Shown: piece by piece, positions 37,256-47,294 of the stretch
Layout of the letters: the number at the start of each line of letters is the position of its first letter
Numbering within the stretch: the first letter of the stretch is position 1
Origin: Planctomycetota bacterium
GTDB lineage: Bacteria; Planctomycetota; GCA-2746535
Assembly (NCBI GenBank): GCA_002746535.1
Contig: NVWA01000019.1
Coordinates: forward strand, 1-64,000
DNA length: 64,000 bases
Direction of reading: 5' to 3'
Position numbers and translations under genes: made by a program
Notes under the pieces: model-generated
Databases searched by the model: none
The model's input: only the letters and a program-made list of their open reading frames with translations
Told to the model about the DNA's origin: nothing

Positions 37256-39230
37256 ATTATTTTTAGTCATATTTATTATAAATTTATTAATATCGATTTC
37301 ATTATTATCTGATGAAAAAATTAATAAAGATGAACTCAAATCTTCATTGGTCATTCAGCAAGAAAATATAAAAAAATTAATACTTTCATTGGATGAAAAG
37401 TTGGTTCGTTTGGCAAATAAGCTCAAAGAAAAAGAGCCCGAAAATGCAGCTTTATTATTGTTAGCATACAAAAAGTCGAAAGAATCATTGATAAGTCTAC
37501 AGGTTGATCAGAATATTGATCTTCTCAAGAATGATGAGTTACAGGAATCAATCACTGCTCAGAAAAAAATTCTTGATAATTTATTTAAAGTAATGAGTGC
37601 TTTAACTGATGAAGATATTTCTGTAAAAGAAGAAATTAAAAGGTTAGAAAAATTAAAAAAGAAAATCAATAGACTTATTAAAGAAGAAAAAAAGCTCATT
37701 AGAGAAAGTAGTAAAATTGAAAACAAAGAAAAGGCAACTAAGGACCTAAGTGAGGAAATAGAAAAATTAGAAGATGTAATTAAAAAGAGTGAGAAGATTC
37801 TTGATAAAACAGTAAAAAACAGATTGAAAGGCATTCAAAGTCTAACTGATATTGCAAAAGGTCTTGAGAATATTCAAAACAAGGTGTCTAAAATTCATTC
37901 CAAAATTGAAGGCTCGCCTATCTCAAGTAAAAAAGAAAAGAAAGAAGAATTATTCAAAGAAGATAAAAAAACAAAAAAAGAAGATAAGACTAGTGAACCT
38001 GGTGCAAGTGAGTTAAAGAGTGCTTTTAAATCATTGAAAAAGGCGGAGTCTGAAATTATTAATGGTAGACCATTTTCAAGCGAAGGTGATCAGAAAAAAG
38101 CTATAGCGTCATTGAAAAAGGCCTTGTCGAAATTAAAAAAGGAAAAGGATAGAATTGTTGCTCTACCAAAAGATTACCCTGATGAATTGGCTGAGAAACA
38201 AGATAAATCATTAGAAGATTTAAAGAAAATAAGTGGCGATGATAAAAATAATAAATTGCCTGAAGAAAATAAAAATGAAGACTCATCTGAAAATGACAAA
38301 GGTGAACAATCAAAAGGTGAATCTAAAAAGAAGGATGATCAATCAGGAAAAAAAGGGGAAAATTCAGGTGAAAAAGGTGCAAGTAGTGGAGAGTCTGATA
38401 ATAATTCAGACAAGAAGCCAGAAGAAAAAAAGCCACAATCACCTATGGAAAAAACTCAAAAATTCATGCAAGAAGCTTCCAAAAATTTAAGAAAAAAGAA
38501 TATAGCAAAAGCCAAAGAAGAACAGAAGAAGGCATTAAAGGAATTGGAAAAAATTAAAGAAGAAATTGATAAAACTCTTGCCCAATTAAGAGATGAAGAA
38601 AAAGAAGAGAAGTTAGCTAAATTGGAATCACGATTTATAGAAATATTGAATAGGCAAAAAATATTACTTAGCAATACAGTAAAGTTAAATAAATTGAAAA
38701 AAGCATCTGGATGGACCAGATTGGAAAAAATAAAAGTTCAGGAATTAAGCTTAGAAGAAATTGATATTAAAGAGCTTGTAGTAAAAACAGAAGATTTATT
38801 GTTGGAAGATGCATCAACGGTTGTTTTCCCAGATGTCGTTAATCTTTTGAAAGAAGATATGATTGAAATAGCTGGTTTTTTAAAAGAAGGAAATGTTGAT
38901 GAGCTAACTATCATTTTGGAAAAGGAAACGATAAAAACTTTGGATGAGTTAATTGAGGCTTTACAGAAAGCTCAAAAAGATTTAGAGAAAGATAAAGAAT
39001 CTAAAGAGGGGCAACCTAATAATGGTAACTCTGGGAATACCCAATTGGTTTCAAAATCTTCGGAGTTAAAGTTACTGCAAAAAATGCAATTAAGAGTCAA
39101 TAGAATGACAGAGTTTTTCAACAAGAATGAAATAAGCGATGCTTCACGTAAGAAAAAAGAAGTAAAAAGAATATTTAAAAAACAGAAACATGTTTTGAAT
39201 ATTACAATAAAAATGAATGAAAGAAGGTGA
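37248..39230 (+). CDS. Secreted Lys/Glu-rich coiled-coil protein
   Basis: 660 residues from the ATG at 37248, with AAAGGAG seven bases upstream (a TTG one codon earlier is ignored). Signal peptide, then near-continuous coiled coil rich in Lys and Glu, interrupted near 330-400 by a low-complexity Ser/Gly/Asp/Lys section (KGENSGEKGASSGESD). No enzymatic motif. It pairs with the DUF4175-like neighbour, whose C-terminus is also coiled coil; the two may interact in the periplasm. Low-complexity composition makes family assignment unsafe. Confidence 0.75.
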   Translation: MNKLFLVIFIINLLISISLLSDEKINKDELKSSLVIQQENIKKLILSLDEKLVRLANKLKEKEPENAALLLLAYKKSKESLISLQVDQNIDLLKNDELQESITAQKKILDNLFKVMSALTDEDISVKEEIKRLEKLKKKINRLIKEEKKLIRESSKIENKEKATKDLSEEIEKLEDVIKKSEKILDKTVKNRLKGIQSLTDIAKGLENIQNKVSKIHSKIEGSPISSKKEKKEELFKEDKKTKKEDKTSEPGASELKSAFKSLKKAESEIINGRPFSSEGDQKKAIASLKKALSKLKKEKDRIVALPKDYPDELAEKQDKSLEDLKKISGDDKNNKLPEENKNEDSSENDKGEQSKGESKKKDDQSGKKGENSGEKGASSGESDNNSDKKPEEKKPQSPMEKTQKFMQEASKNLRKKNIAKAKEEQKKALKELEKIKEEIDKTLAQLRDEEKEEKLAKLESRFIEILNRQKILLSNTVKLNKLKKASGWTRLEKIKVQELSLEEIDIKELVVKTEDLLLEDASTVVFPDVVNLLKEDMIEIAGFLKEGNVDELTIILEKETIKTLDELIEALQKAQKDLEKDKESKEGQPNNGNSGNTQLVSKSSELKLLQKMQLRVNRMTEFFNKNEISDASRKKKEVKRIFKKQKHVLNITIKMNERR

Positions 39231-39233
39231 TGC

Positions 39234-41288
39234 ATGAAAAGATTATTTTTTTCGGTAGTCATAATATATTTAGCTTGTCAATTTAGTTTTGCCCAAGAGA
39301 AAGCAAAAACGAATTTTAATTTTGAGACTAATAAGCTAAGTGATGGTGATAATTATGATATTTACCTACCAGTAAAATTACCTAAAAATGAAAAACTACC
39401 TTTGTATTTTATTTTTTCCTATAGAGATGAAGGGCAAATGTTGGTTGAGCCCCTCCAGGATTTAGTCTCAGATTCAAAGATAGGTTTAGTTCATTTGAAG
39501 AATTTAAATAGCATTATGAGTATAGGAAAATTAAGGGCCAAATTCACTCTGACTGTACTGGATATACATCAAAAGTATTCTTTTCATCATCAACGAATAT
39601 ATTTTGGAGGATTAAAATCAGGGGCTATTATCGCAATGGCTGTTGCCAAATGGAGTAGAGATGCGGTAAAGGGTTTGTTGCTTGTCGATGGCTGCCATAT
39701 TCCTATTGAGGGGCATCCTGTAGTGATCTCTGATATCTATTCCTTTGGTCGAAAAGAAGGTAGGGGATTACGAACTTTAACAAATTTACAAAAACGTTTA
39801 AAGAGTTATGACGTTAAGTTTATTATTAACAAATTTGAAAGTGAGGGTGAAGTCCCTAGTAAGATTGAATTATCTAAATCATTTATTTGGTTTGATAAAG
39901 AATGGTTTCGATATGCTGATGATCTGACTTCTTATGGGCGATTGCAACGAAGACGAATTGCTCTAGCGGAATATAAGAAGATATCTAAATTAAAAAGCAA
40001 AAAGAAATTTGATATTATATATAATAAATTTGAAATATTCTTAGAAGACTTTGGCAATTCAAGTGAGCCCACGGTGCTGTCTTTACTAAAAAAAGCAAAT
40101 AAGAAACTTAATTCTTATGCAACTAAACCTGATGTAGTTGCCCTTCTTAATTATCGAAAAGTAACATCATTGATGAAAGATTTAACTAAAAACTATGAAA
40201 ATATTTCAAGCACAATAAATCAATTAAAAGAAATAAGCACACTCTACCCTAATACGTTAGCATCACAAAAATCTATTAAGGGCATTAGCTATTGGGAAAC
40301 ATATATGAAGGAACGTAAAATATATGTAAAGATGAGATCAAATGAAGAAGTGGTGAAGGGATATTTAAGTTTTATAGAAAAAGAAATTAAAAATGAACAA
40401 AATAAAAAACTGATTCAAAAAGTATATTTAAATGCTCAGCAGTCTAAAGAATTATCAGAGTTTATTCCAAATAGTATGATGTTAATAGATGAATCATATC
40501 AAAGAGGAATGATTGCATTTGGATTGAATAAGATGAATACAGCAAAAAAATATTTTTCGAATATTACTAATGAGCAGAATAATTATTTACAAGCATATCG
40601 CGAATATTATTTAGCCCGAATTCATGTTATAAAAGGTAATTATGAAGAAGCTGAAATAAAATTAGAAATGCTCTTAAAAGGTAATGTCAAGTTTACAACT
40701 CACAAAGAAGATATTTTCTTTCTACTCGCAATTAGTTTGTTTAAACAGTTTAAAAGAAATGAGGCCGAAGCATTATTTAATGAGTTCATGAAGAGGTTTC
40801 CTGACGCTCCAGAAAGAATGGTTGTGGGTGCATCTCAAATGGTTAATAGAATTAGGGCTTATGAAGAAGGTTCACTCTCAGATGTAGAAGAGCGCATGGA
40901 TTATTCAAAAAGAAAAATTAGATTATCAGATATGGGTGAGGATAGTATCAAGAACCAAAAAAAGATTGTGGAGATTCTCGCTAAATTAATAAAAGAGGCC
41001 GAACAACAAGAGCAAGATCAGAGAGATAGAAATAGACAAAATCAATCAGGTAATGGTCAATCTCCATCTAATCCAAGTCAACCTGCTGAAGAATCATCAG
41101 CACCAGAAGGTAAGACAAAAATTGGTGATTTGAAAAAATTTAGTAGGGGGAAAAGAAGTGAGATGTGGGGTAAAGCTCGAAAGAAAGAGAGAGAAAAGGT
41201 ATTGAATAATTTAAAAGAAAAGTTTCCAGAAAGATACCGCCAATTAATAGAGCAATATTTTAAAGGTCTGCAAAAAGATGAAGAGTAA
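39234..41288 (+). CDS. Secreted protein: inactive esterase-like domain plus TPRs
   Basis: 684 residues with a signal peptide ending at SFAQE. Residues of about 40-210 resemble an alpha/beta-hydrolase (PHB-depolymerase or carboxylesterase type): IYLPVKLP, a RIYFGG strand into the nucleophile elbow, LLLVDGC. The elbow reads GLKSG, placing Lys where the catalytic Ser of GxSxG belongs, so hydrolysis is unlikely. TPR units follow (about 400-560: MNTAKKYFSNI, NYEEAEIKLEML, RNEAEALFNEF). A Gln/Asn/Ser-rich linker leads to a basic tail ending in FPERYRQLIEQYF, a motif I associate with PVC operons of this kind. It overlaps the next gene by 11 bases. Confidence 0.75.
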   Translation: MKRLFFSVVIIYLACQFSFAQEKAKTNFNFETNKLSDGDNYDIYLPVKLPKNEKLPLYFIFSYRDEGQMLVEPLQDLVSDSKIGLVHLKNLNSIMSIGKLRAKFTLTVLDIHQKYSFHHQRIYFGGLKSGAIIAMAVAKWSRDAVKGLLLVDGCHIPIEGHPVVISDIYSFGRKEGRGLRTLTNLQKRLKSYDVKFIINKFESEGEVPSKIELSKSFIWFDKEWFRYADDLTSYGRLQRRRIALAEYKKISKLKSKKKFDIIYNKFEIFLEDFGNSSEPTVLSLLKKANKKLNSYATKPDVVALLNYRKVTSLMKDLTKNYENISSTINQLKEISTLYPNTLASQKSIKGISYWETYMKERKIYVKMRSNEEVVKGYLSFIEKEIKNEQNKKLIQKVYLNAQQSKELSEFIPNSMMLIDESYQRGMIAFGLNKMNTAKKYFSNITNEQNNYLQAYREYYLARIHVIKGNYEEAEIKLEMLLKGNVKFTTHKEDIFFLLAISLFKQFKRNEAEALFNEFMKRFPDAPERMVVGASQMVNRIRAYEEGSLSDVEERMDYSKRKIRLSDMGEDSIKNQKKIVEILAKLIKEAEQQEQDQRDRNRQNQSGNGQSPSNPSQPAEESSAPEGKTKIGDLKKFSRGKRSEMWGKARKKEREKVLNNLKEKFPERYRQLIEQYFKGLQKDEE

Positions 41289-42498
41289 AAAGATCACTTT
41301 AATTTGTACCAATTTATTATTTGCTTTTATTTTTTTGACAAAAAGTGTGTTGGCCGATGATCTGAGCTATAAAATATTAACTATTGATGGTAAGGAATTA
41401 GCTGCTAAAAAACTTGTGATAAAGCCAGATAAGTTGATGTATGATTCAAAAGCTATTAATAAAAATCAGATTTCAAGTATATCGGTTATTAATGGCAATT
41501 GCACTTATGCTAGTAAAGGAATAAATCTAGATTTTAGTAAGCCTTCAATGAAAGTAACTTTAGATTTGGTTGACGGTTCTCACTTTGATAATATTGAATT
41601 AATATTTGATAAAAAACAATACCAATTCTCTCTGCATGATAACAAGATAAATCTACATGATACTTCTGTAAGAAGTTTAATCTTGAAGCCAGAAAAAATT
41701 AAATCTATCAAAGATTGGAATGAATTTTTAAAAGAACCTAATTTACGAAAAGATAAACTGTTTATTAGTAAAAAAGATTCGCATGTAGCTATTGATGGAA
41801 TCTTCATGCGATTTGATTTTAACAATCAAAAAGTTGTATTTCTATGGGACAATAAAGAAAGGCTCGTTTCGATCGACAAAGTTATAGGTATCTTGCTAAG
41901 TTCTAAATTGGTAAAAAAGAAGGAGGCTTTAATATTCCATAATTCAATTATTTATGGAGAAGAAATAATTCTAGATAAAGCCACTATTACGATTAAATTT
42001 TTAGAAAATCAAAAAATTACGCTTGCATCCGAATGTATCAAAAAGATTTCACTTACTATTGTTGAAACAGAATATTTATCAAATTTAAAACCGACTACGG
42101 TTGAATCTGCTAATATTTTAATTGAGAATGTTAAGGGATTTCAAAATGATAAAAGTATATGGAATAACACACTAAGCATCGGTAAAAAGACCTTCAAGAG
42201 AGGGATAGGGGTTCATTCTAAAAGTATTCTTAAATACACAATTCCAGCAAATGCACGTAAATTTCAAACCTATGTTGGAATTGATGGTGAAGTTAAAAAT
42301 TTTGGTGGATGCATATTTAAAATATTAGTTGATGGGAATGAAGAATTTGTTAGAGAAGTTAATTCGAAGAATAAAGAAATAAAAGTTAATTTAAATGTAG
42401 AGAATAAAAAAGAGCTAACGCTAATTGTGTTGCCTGGTAAAAATCTTGATATTGGTGATCATGGTACCTGGGGTGATGCTAAGTTTATATTAAAATGA
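41278..42498 (+). CDS. Secreted NPCBM-domain protein
   Basis: 406 residues with a signal peptide (to VLADD). The middle section is repetitive beta structure of an unknown type. Residues of about 275-406 form an NPCBM/NEW2-type carbohydrate-binding module: a KRGIGVHSKSILKYTIP core, then FQTYVGIDGEV, GGCIFKILVDG and GDHGTWGDAKFIL. NPCBM modules bind galactose-type sugars, suggesting that the envelope machine touches a polysaccharide. It overlaps the previous gene by 11 bases, and 18 bases separate it from moxR. Confidence 0.85.
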   Translation: MKSKKITLICTNLLFAFIFLTKSVLADDLSYKILTIDGKELAAKKLVIKPDKLMYDSKAINKNQISSISVINGNCTYASKGINLDFSKPSMKVTLDLVDGSHFDNIELIFDKKQYQFSLHDNKINLHDTSVRSLILKPEKIKSIKDWNEFLKEPNLRKDKLFISKKDSHVAIDGIFMRFDFNNQKVVFLWDNKERLVSIDKVIGILLSSKLVKKKEALIFHNSIIYGEEIILDKATITIKFLENQKITLASECIKKISLTIVETEYLSNLKPTTVESANILIENVKGFQNDKSIWNNTLSIGKKTFKRGIGVHSKSILKYTIPANARKFQTYVGIDGEVKNFGGCIFKILVDGNEEFVREVNSKNKEIKVNLNVENKKELTLIVLPGKNLDIGDHGTWGDAKFILK

Positions 42499-42516
42499 TT
42501 AAATAAGGAGATTAAA

Positions 42517-43578
42517 ATGAGTGATGCTGCCTATAAAGAAGAGCCATTAGACCAGAATGATTTAGAAGCCATTGTGGAATTAAAAGGTGCATATGAAAAA
42601 GTTGCTGCAGAAATCGGAAAAGTTATTGTGGGTCAGAATGATGTGATTCATCAATTGATGGTTTCGATTTTTTCAAAAGGGCATTGTATATTAGAAGGAG
42701 TGCCGGGTTTAGCTAAAACACTTTTGATTAGCACTATTGCCGATACTTTGCATTTATCATTTAATAGAATTCAATTTACCCCTGATTTAATGCCTACGGA
42801 TATTACTGGTACAGAAATTGTACAAGAAGATAAAAGCACAGGAGAAAGAATTTTTCGATTTATAAATGGACCTGTTTTTGCGAATATTATTCTAGCAGAT
42901 GAAATTAACAGAACTCCACCTAAAACCCAATCTGCCTTATTAGAAGCTATGCAAGAAAAACAAGTAACAGTTGGTGGTAAGCAATATAAACTACCAGATC
43001 CCTTTTTTGTATTAGCAACTCAAAATCCTATTGAGCAAGAAGGAACCTATCCTTTGCCTGAAGCCCAACAAGATAGATTTATGTTTAAAATATATGTGCG
43101 ATATCCGTCATTTGAAGAAGAATTTGATATTGCTCAATCCACGACTACTAATTATGTACCAGAAGTATCACCTGTATTGTCGTTAGAAGAGATTGAAAAA
43201 TATCAAAAATTAGTTCGGAAAATTCCTGTTGCACCAAACGTAATTAAATATGCTTTAAAAATAGTTAGAGCAACCAGAATTGAAGAGACTGAATTTGATT
43301 TTATCAAAGAATGGCTTAGTTGGGGTGCCGGACCAAGAGCTGTCCAGAATTTATTATTAGGTGCTAAAACCGAAGCAGCTATAGATGGTAGAAATGCTGC
43401 AACTATAGATGATATTAAAAAGGTTGTCCATCCAGTACTTAGACACAGAATTATTACTAATTTTAATGCTGAATCTGAAGGGATATCAACAGATGATGTG
43501 ATAGATAAGATTTTACAAAGTGTTTCTGAGCACAGTGAAGATAGTTTACCTCAATCAGCAAAAAATGCATTGGTATAA
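42517..43578 (+). CDS. MoxR-family AAA+ ATPase
   Basis: 353 residues, the usual size. Cytosolic AAA+ chaperone that helps fold or activate VWA proteins and metal-enzyme complexes. Walker A GVPGLAKT at 61-68, Walker B ILADEIN with Asp128/Glu129, [16 protein letters not shown], sensor-1 [22 protein letters not shown] (pieces seen in full) and a C-terminal lid. AAGGAG precedes the ATG. The DUF58 partner follows after 22 bases; two VWA proteins lie upstream in the same operon. Confidence 0.95.
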   Translation: MSDAAYKEEPLDQNDLEAIVELKGAYEKVAAEIGKVIVGQNDVIHQLMVSIFSKGHCILEGVPGLAKTLLISTIADTLHLSFNRIQFTPDLMPTDITGTEIVQEDKSTGERIFRFINGPVFANIILADEINRTPPKTQSALLEAMQEKQVTVGGKQYKLPDPFFVLATQNPIEQEGTYPLPEAQQDRFMFKIYVRYPSFEEEFDIAQSTTTNYVPEVSPVLSLEEIEKYQKLVRKIPVAPNVIKYALKIVRATRIEETEFDFIKEWLSWGAGPRAVQNLLLGAKTEAAIDGRNAATIDDIKKVVHPVLRHRIITNFNAESEGISTDDVIDKILQSVSEHSEDSLPQSAKNALV

Positions 43579-43600
43579 ATAAAAGAGGCATTGGAGACAA

Positions 43601-44515
43601 ATGGATACTCAACAACTAAATAAAATTTTAAAACCTGATGTTTTTAACAAAGTTTCCAACTTAGAGGTTAGGGCGCGAAAAATTGTTGAGGGTTATTTAA
43701 ATGGAATTCATAGGAGTCCTTATTTAGGTAATTCTGTTGAATTCGCAAGTCACCGGGAATATGTTCCGGGTGATAATATTAAAAATTTAGATTGGAAAGT
43801 TTGGGCTCGATCTGATAAATTATTTATCAAGCAATATGAGAATGAAACAAATTTGGCATGTAATATCATTCTTGATGTTAGTAAATCAATGGATTATGGA
43901 CTAGAAAGTGATGGTATAAATAAATTAGAAACAGCGTGTACTATTGCGGCAACTTTTGCTTATTTAATGCGACGACAAGCGGATGCGGTTGGTTTAACTG
44001 CATTTGACCGAAAGATTAGAGTTAATTTAAAACCGAGTTCGCATCCTAGCCATATGAAGTTAATTTTTCATGAATTAGCTGGCTTACAGCCGGATGACAA
44101 AACTGAGATTCATACACCTTTACACCAGTTAGCAGAACTAATTCATAAAAAAGGCTTAGTCGTTTTAATTTCTGATCTATTTGTGAATATAGAATCTTTA
44201 AACAGCACACTAAAACACTTTAAATATTTTGGACAAGACGTGATTGTATTTCAAGTACTTCATAGTGATGAAATAGAATTTCCTTTCAAAGATAACATTC
44301 TTTTTAAAGGCATGGAAACGTCTGTAGAAATTCAAGCAGATGCATTATCTCTTAAAAAAGAATATATTAAAGTAGTTCAGGAGACGAATCAAAAAATCAA
44401 AAAAACTTGTTCGAAGCACGATTGTGATCACGTATTGGTTTCTACTTCTGATTCTCTAGCAACTGTTTTAAGTAGCTATTTGAATTTTAGGCAAAAATTG
44501 AGGAGCAAGAGGTAG
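43601..44515 (+). CDS. DUF58-family protein (MoxR partner)
   Basis: 304 residues. DUF58 proteins are nearly always encoded next to MoxR. Visible: the family signature EFASHREYVPGDNIKNLDWKVWAR, the KLFIKQYENE segment, then a VWA-like domain with intact MIDAS DVSKS and a TAFDRKI strand. It has no membrane segments, so it probably works in the cytosol as the MoxR adaptor. Last base shared with the GTG of the protease gene (TAGTG). Confidence 0.93.
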   Translation: MDTQQLNKILKPDVFNKVSNLEVRARKIVEGYLNGIHRSPYLGNSVEFASHREYVPGDNIKNLDWKVWARSDKLFIKQYENETNLACNIILDVSKSMDYGLESDGINKLETACTIAATFAYLMRRQADAVGLTAFDRKIRVNLKPSSHPSHMKLIFHELAGLQPDDKTEIHTPLHQLAELIHKKGLVVLISDLFVNIESLNSTLKHFKYFGQDVIVFQVLHSDEIEFPFKDNILFKGMETSVEIQADALSLKKEYIKVVQETNQKIKKTCSKHDCDHVLVSTSDSLATVLSSYLNFRQKLRSKR

Positions 44516-46272
44516 TGAGCTATCATTCAATTAAATCTTACATTTTTTATATTTTAATAAGTTTATTTATCATCCCTATTGGAACTATTGAAGCTGATGA
44601 CTCCGAAGAAATACTAAAAAAAGTCAAAGAGTTTGAGAATAATCGAATAAAAGTTATAGAAAAAATTTCTCCAAGCGTTGTATGTATTTTTGGGAAAAAT
44701 CCCGGCGGCGGCGGTTCAGGAGTATTATTTAACATAAATGGATATTTAATAACAAACTTTCATGTTGTCCAAGGTGTTGGTCTAGAAGGTTTGGGTGGAA
44801 TATCAGATGGGAAAATGTATCCGATGGAAGTGTTGGGTATTGACCCTGGAGGCGATTTAGCAATTGCTAAATTAAGTAAGAAAAATAAATTTACAAGTGC
44901 CAAGCTGGGTGACTCTAATCAGGTTATGGTGGGTGATTTATGTATGGCCTTAGGAAACCCCTTTTTATTAGCTGAGGATTATACTCCAACAGTCACTCAT
45001 GGCGTTGTTAGTGGTATTAAACGATATCAAGAAGGACAAGGTCGACTGCTCGTTTATGGTAACTGTATTCAAATCGATTCTAGTATTAATCCAGGCAATT
45101 CAGGAGGCCCTTTATTCAATGATGCAGGGGAAGTGATTGGCATAAATGGTAGAGGTTCATTTGAGGAAAGAGGTCGTGTAAATGTAGGCCTTGGATATGC
45201 GATTTCTATGGAGCAAATCTTAAACTTTATTCCTGATTTATTATCAACAAAAATTTGTCAGCATGCAACATTAGATGCTGTTTTTGCTGATAGAAAAGAT
45301 GGCGTCAGATGTGTTCGTTTAAATTTAGATTCAGAAATTAGCAGATTAGGTCTTAGTTTAGGTGATACCATTCTTGAATTGGATCACATAAAAATTAATA
45401 CTGCAAACGAATATACCAATTTAATTACAACTTATCCAGCTAATTGGCCAGTTCATGTGAAGTTTAAAACCGATAAGAAAATCAAAGACGTTTATTTAAG
45501 ATTAAAAACATTGCCCTATCAGGTGGTCAAGCGAACCAGTCCTCCAACGGGTAAAAAGAAAATTAAAAAACCTGCAAATGTTTGGGGTAAACCAGGTATT
45601 ATTAGAGATAAAAAAATAAATTCTCGCGAATGTAAACGAATACTTTCTGATTTTAAAAAATTAATTAACCCAGAAGGGGTTAAAATAAAAAGTTTAAAAG
45701 CTCAGTTTGATATCACATTTGATAATAAAATTGTGCAAGAAGTTGAAGTAGAGTTTATTAATATCCAAAAACAGATAGTTTCAATAAAAAAAATTGGTGT
45801 AGATAAAAAAGAATCTTTTGAAATAAATTTCATAAAAAATAGTGGTATAAATCTTGAGGATAAAAGTGAACTTGATGAAGACCAAATACGTTATGTGATT
45901 GATCAAATAGAATCCTTATTTCAATATTATCTTCTATTGCAGGAGCCAGAAAAAAAATTTAAAAACTTTGCTTTAGTAGGTGGTGATAAAGCAAATGGCA
46001 AAAGAGCATACAAATTAAGAATAGGCCTAAATGATAAGCAGGATTGGTTGATTTGGATTAATATTGTTGATGAGAATATAAATTTTATTCCTAATATTTT
46101 GAAATTAGCTGCAACTGTAAAAGATGAAAGCACATCATATGGGAATACCCTTAATGATTTTAAATTATTTCAAAAGATAAGTTTTCCTACCTCTATCTAT
46201 ACTGTCAAAGGTTTGGAAGAAAAAGTAATACGTAAAATAAAAATTAAATCTTTAACTCTAGTAAAAGAATAA
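44515..46272 (+). CDS. HtrA/Deg-type periplasmic serine protease with PDZ domain
   Basis: 585 residues, GTG start, one membrane or signal segment (about 8-26). Chymotrypsin-fold protease domain with an intact triad: His83 in ITNFHVV, Asp114 in GGDLAIAKL, Ser196 in NPGNSGGPL. A PDZ domain follows (about 250-325; LGLSLGDTILELD). The C-terminal 240 residues are lysine-rich and unlike known HtrA tails. First of three consecutive protease-like genes; the other two have lost the triad. Probably the active quality-control or processing protease of the operon. Confidence 0.9.
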   Translation: MSYHSIKSYIFYILISLFIIPIGTIEADDSEEILKKVKEFENNRIKVIEKISPSVVCIFGKNPGGGGSGVLFNINGYLITNFHVVQGVGLEGLGGISDGKMYPMEVLGIDPGGDLAIAKLSKKNKFTSAKLGDSNQVMVGDLCMALGNPFLLAEDYTPTVTHGVVSGIKRYQEGQGRLLVYGNCIQIDSSINPGNSGGPLFNDAGEVIGINGRGSFEERGRVNVGLGYAISMEQILNFIPDLLSTKICQHATLDAVFADRKDGVRCVRLNLDSEISRLGLSLGDTILELDHIKINTANEYTNLITTYPANWPVHVKFKTDKKIKDVYLRLKTLPYQVVKRTSPPTGKKKIKKPANVWGKPGIIRDKKINSRECKRILSDFKKLINPEGVKIKSLKAQFDITFDNKIVQEVEVEFINIQKQIVSIKKIGVDKKESFEINFIKNSGINLEDKSELDEDQIRYVIDQIESLFQYYLLLQEPEKKFKNFALVGGDKANGKRAYKLRIGLNDKQDWLIWINIVDENINFIPNILKLAATVKDESTSYGNTLNDFKLFQKISFPTSIYTVKGLEEKVIRKIKIKSLTLVKE

Positions 46273-46274
46273 TT

Positions 46275-47294
46275 ATGTACCCAAGTAAGAAGATAATTTT
46301 ACTGACATTAATTGTATTTTTTTATGTGACTTTGATTTCTCATGGTAAAGAAAAGAATAATTTATTTAGTAAGGTTTTTAATGAATCAGAAGCGAAGTGT
46401 GTCAAGGTCTATGGTGGAACTTTAGGCACTGAACATGGTTATGCAGCGGGAATGATAATATCGCCTGATGGACATATTATAACGGCCTTAGGCATGTTTT
46501 TAAGTAGTAAAAAATTGCGTGTCGTATTAAATACGGGTGATGTTTTTTATGCAAAGGTTATTAGAAGAGACCGGGCATTGCAAGTGGCTCTTTTGAAAAT
46601 TGCTTTTAAGACACCGAATTATTTTAATCTAAAGAATTCTGTTGTTGCTAAGCCCAGTGAATGGGCATTAGCTATTGGAAATCCATTTAAAGTCGCTGAT
46701 GGAAAAGAAAAGCTCTCATTAAACTTAGGTGTTGTGACAATGATAACTAAGCTCGAAGTTAAAAGAAGAGCCCAGGATGTGATATACAATGCTGAAGCAA
46801 TTTTGATTGATTCTATTACTGGAAATCCCGGTTCGCAAGGGGGAGCATTGGTTACAATAAATGGAAATGTCTTAGGTATGATTGGTAAAGTATTAGAGTA
46901 CAAAGGTACTAATACAAGAATAAATTATGCTGTACCTGGAAAACTATTACAAGATTTCTTTGATGGAAAAATTAAAAAAGCAAATAATAAATTAACGGTC
47001 TACATCGGGATTCAATTATTCTCTATTAGCGGAAGAAAAGCACCTGCCTTTATTGATAGGGTCGATATAGGTTCTCCAGCATTTTTATCTGGATTAAAAA
47101 AAGATGACTTGATCGTTTCTATCGGAGATATAAAAATAGCCACTTGTTTGGATTATGATAAAGCCATTAAAGAATTAAGTAAAGGCGTAAAAGTTCAGGT
47201 TCTAATTAGAAGAAAAGATAATTTTTATAAATTGTCGTTAGTGCCATCAGAAATCAAAATTGAAGAAGAGGAAGAAGATGAAGACTTTGACTAG
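46275..47294 (+). CDS. HtrA-like pseudoprotease with PDZ domain
   Basis: 339 residues with a signal peptide. The same fold and order as the preceding protease: a chymotrypsin-type domain then PDZ (about 235-325; SGLKKDDLIVSIGD). All three catalytic positions are replaced: ITALG for ITNxH (Gly73), LQVALLKI for DLAVLKI (Gln103), and NPGSQGGAL for NPGNSGGPL (Gln188). The surrounding motifs are well kept, so it is a selected pseudoenzyme and not a decayed gene. Likely a peptide-binding partner or allosteric subunit. It begins two bases after the active protease gene. Confidence 0.88.
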   Translation: MYPSKKIILLTLIVFFYVTLISHGKEKNNLFSKVFNESEAKCVKVYGGTLGTEHGYAAGMIISPDGHIITALGMFLSSKKLRVVLNTGDVFYAKVIRRDRALQVALLKIAFKTPNYFNLKNSVVAKPSEWALAIGNPFKVADGKEKLSLNLGVVTMITKLEVKRRAQDVIYNAEAILIDSITGNPGSQGGALVTINGNVLGMIGKVLEYKGTNTRINYAVPGKLLQDFFDGKIKKANNKLTVYIGIQLFSISGRKAPAFIDRVDIGSPAFLSGLKKDDLIVSIGDIKIATCLDYDKAIKELSKGVKVQVLIRRKDNFYKLSLVPSEIKIEEEEEDEDFD

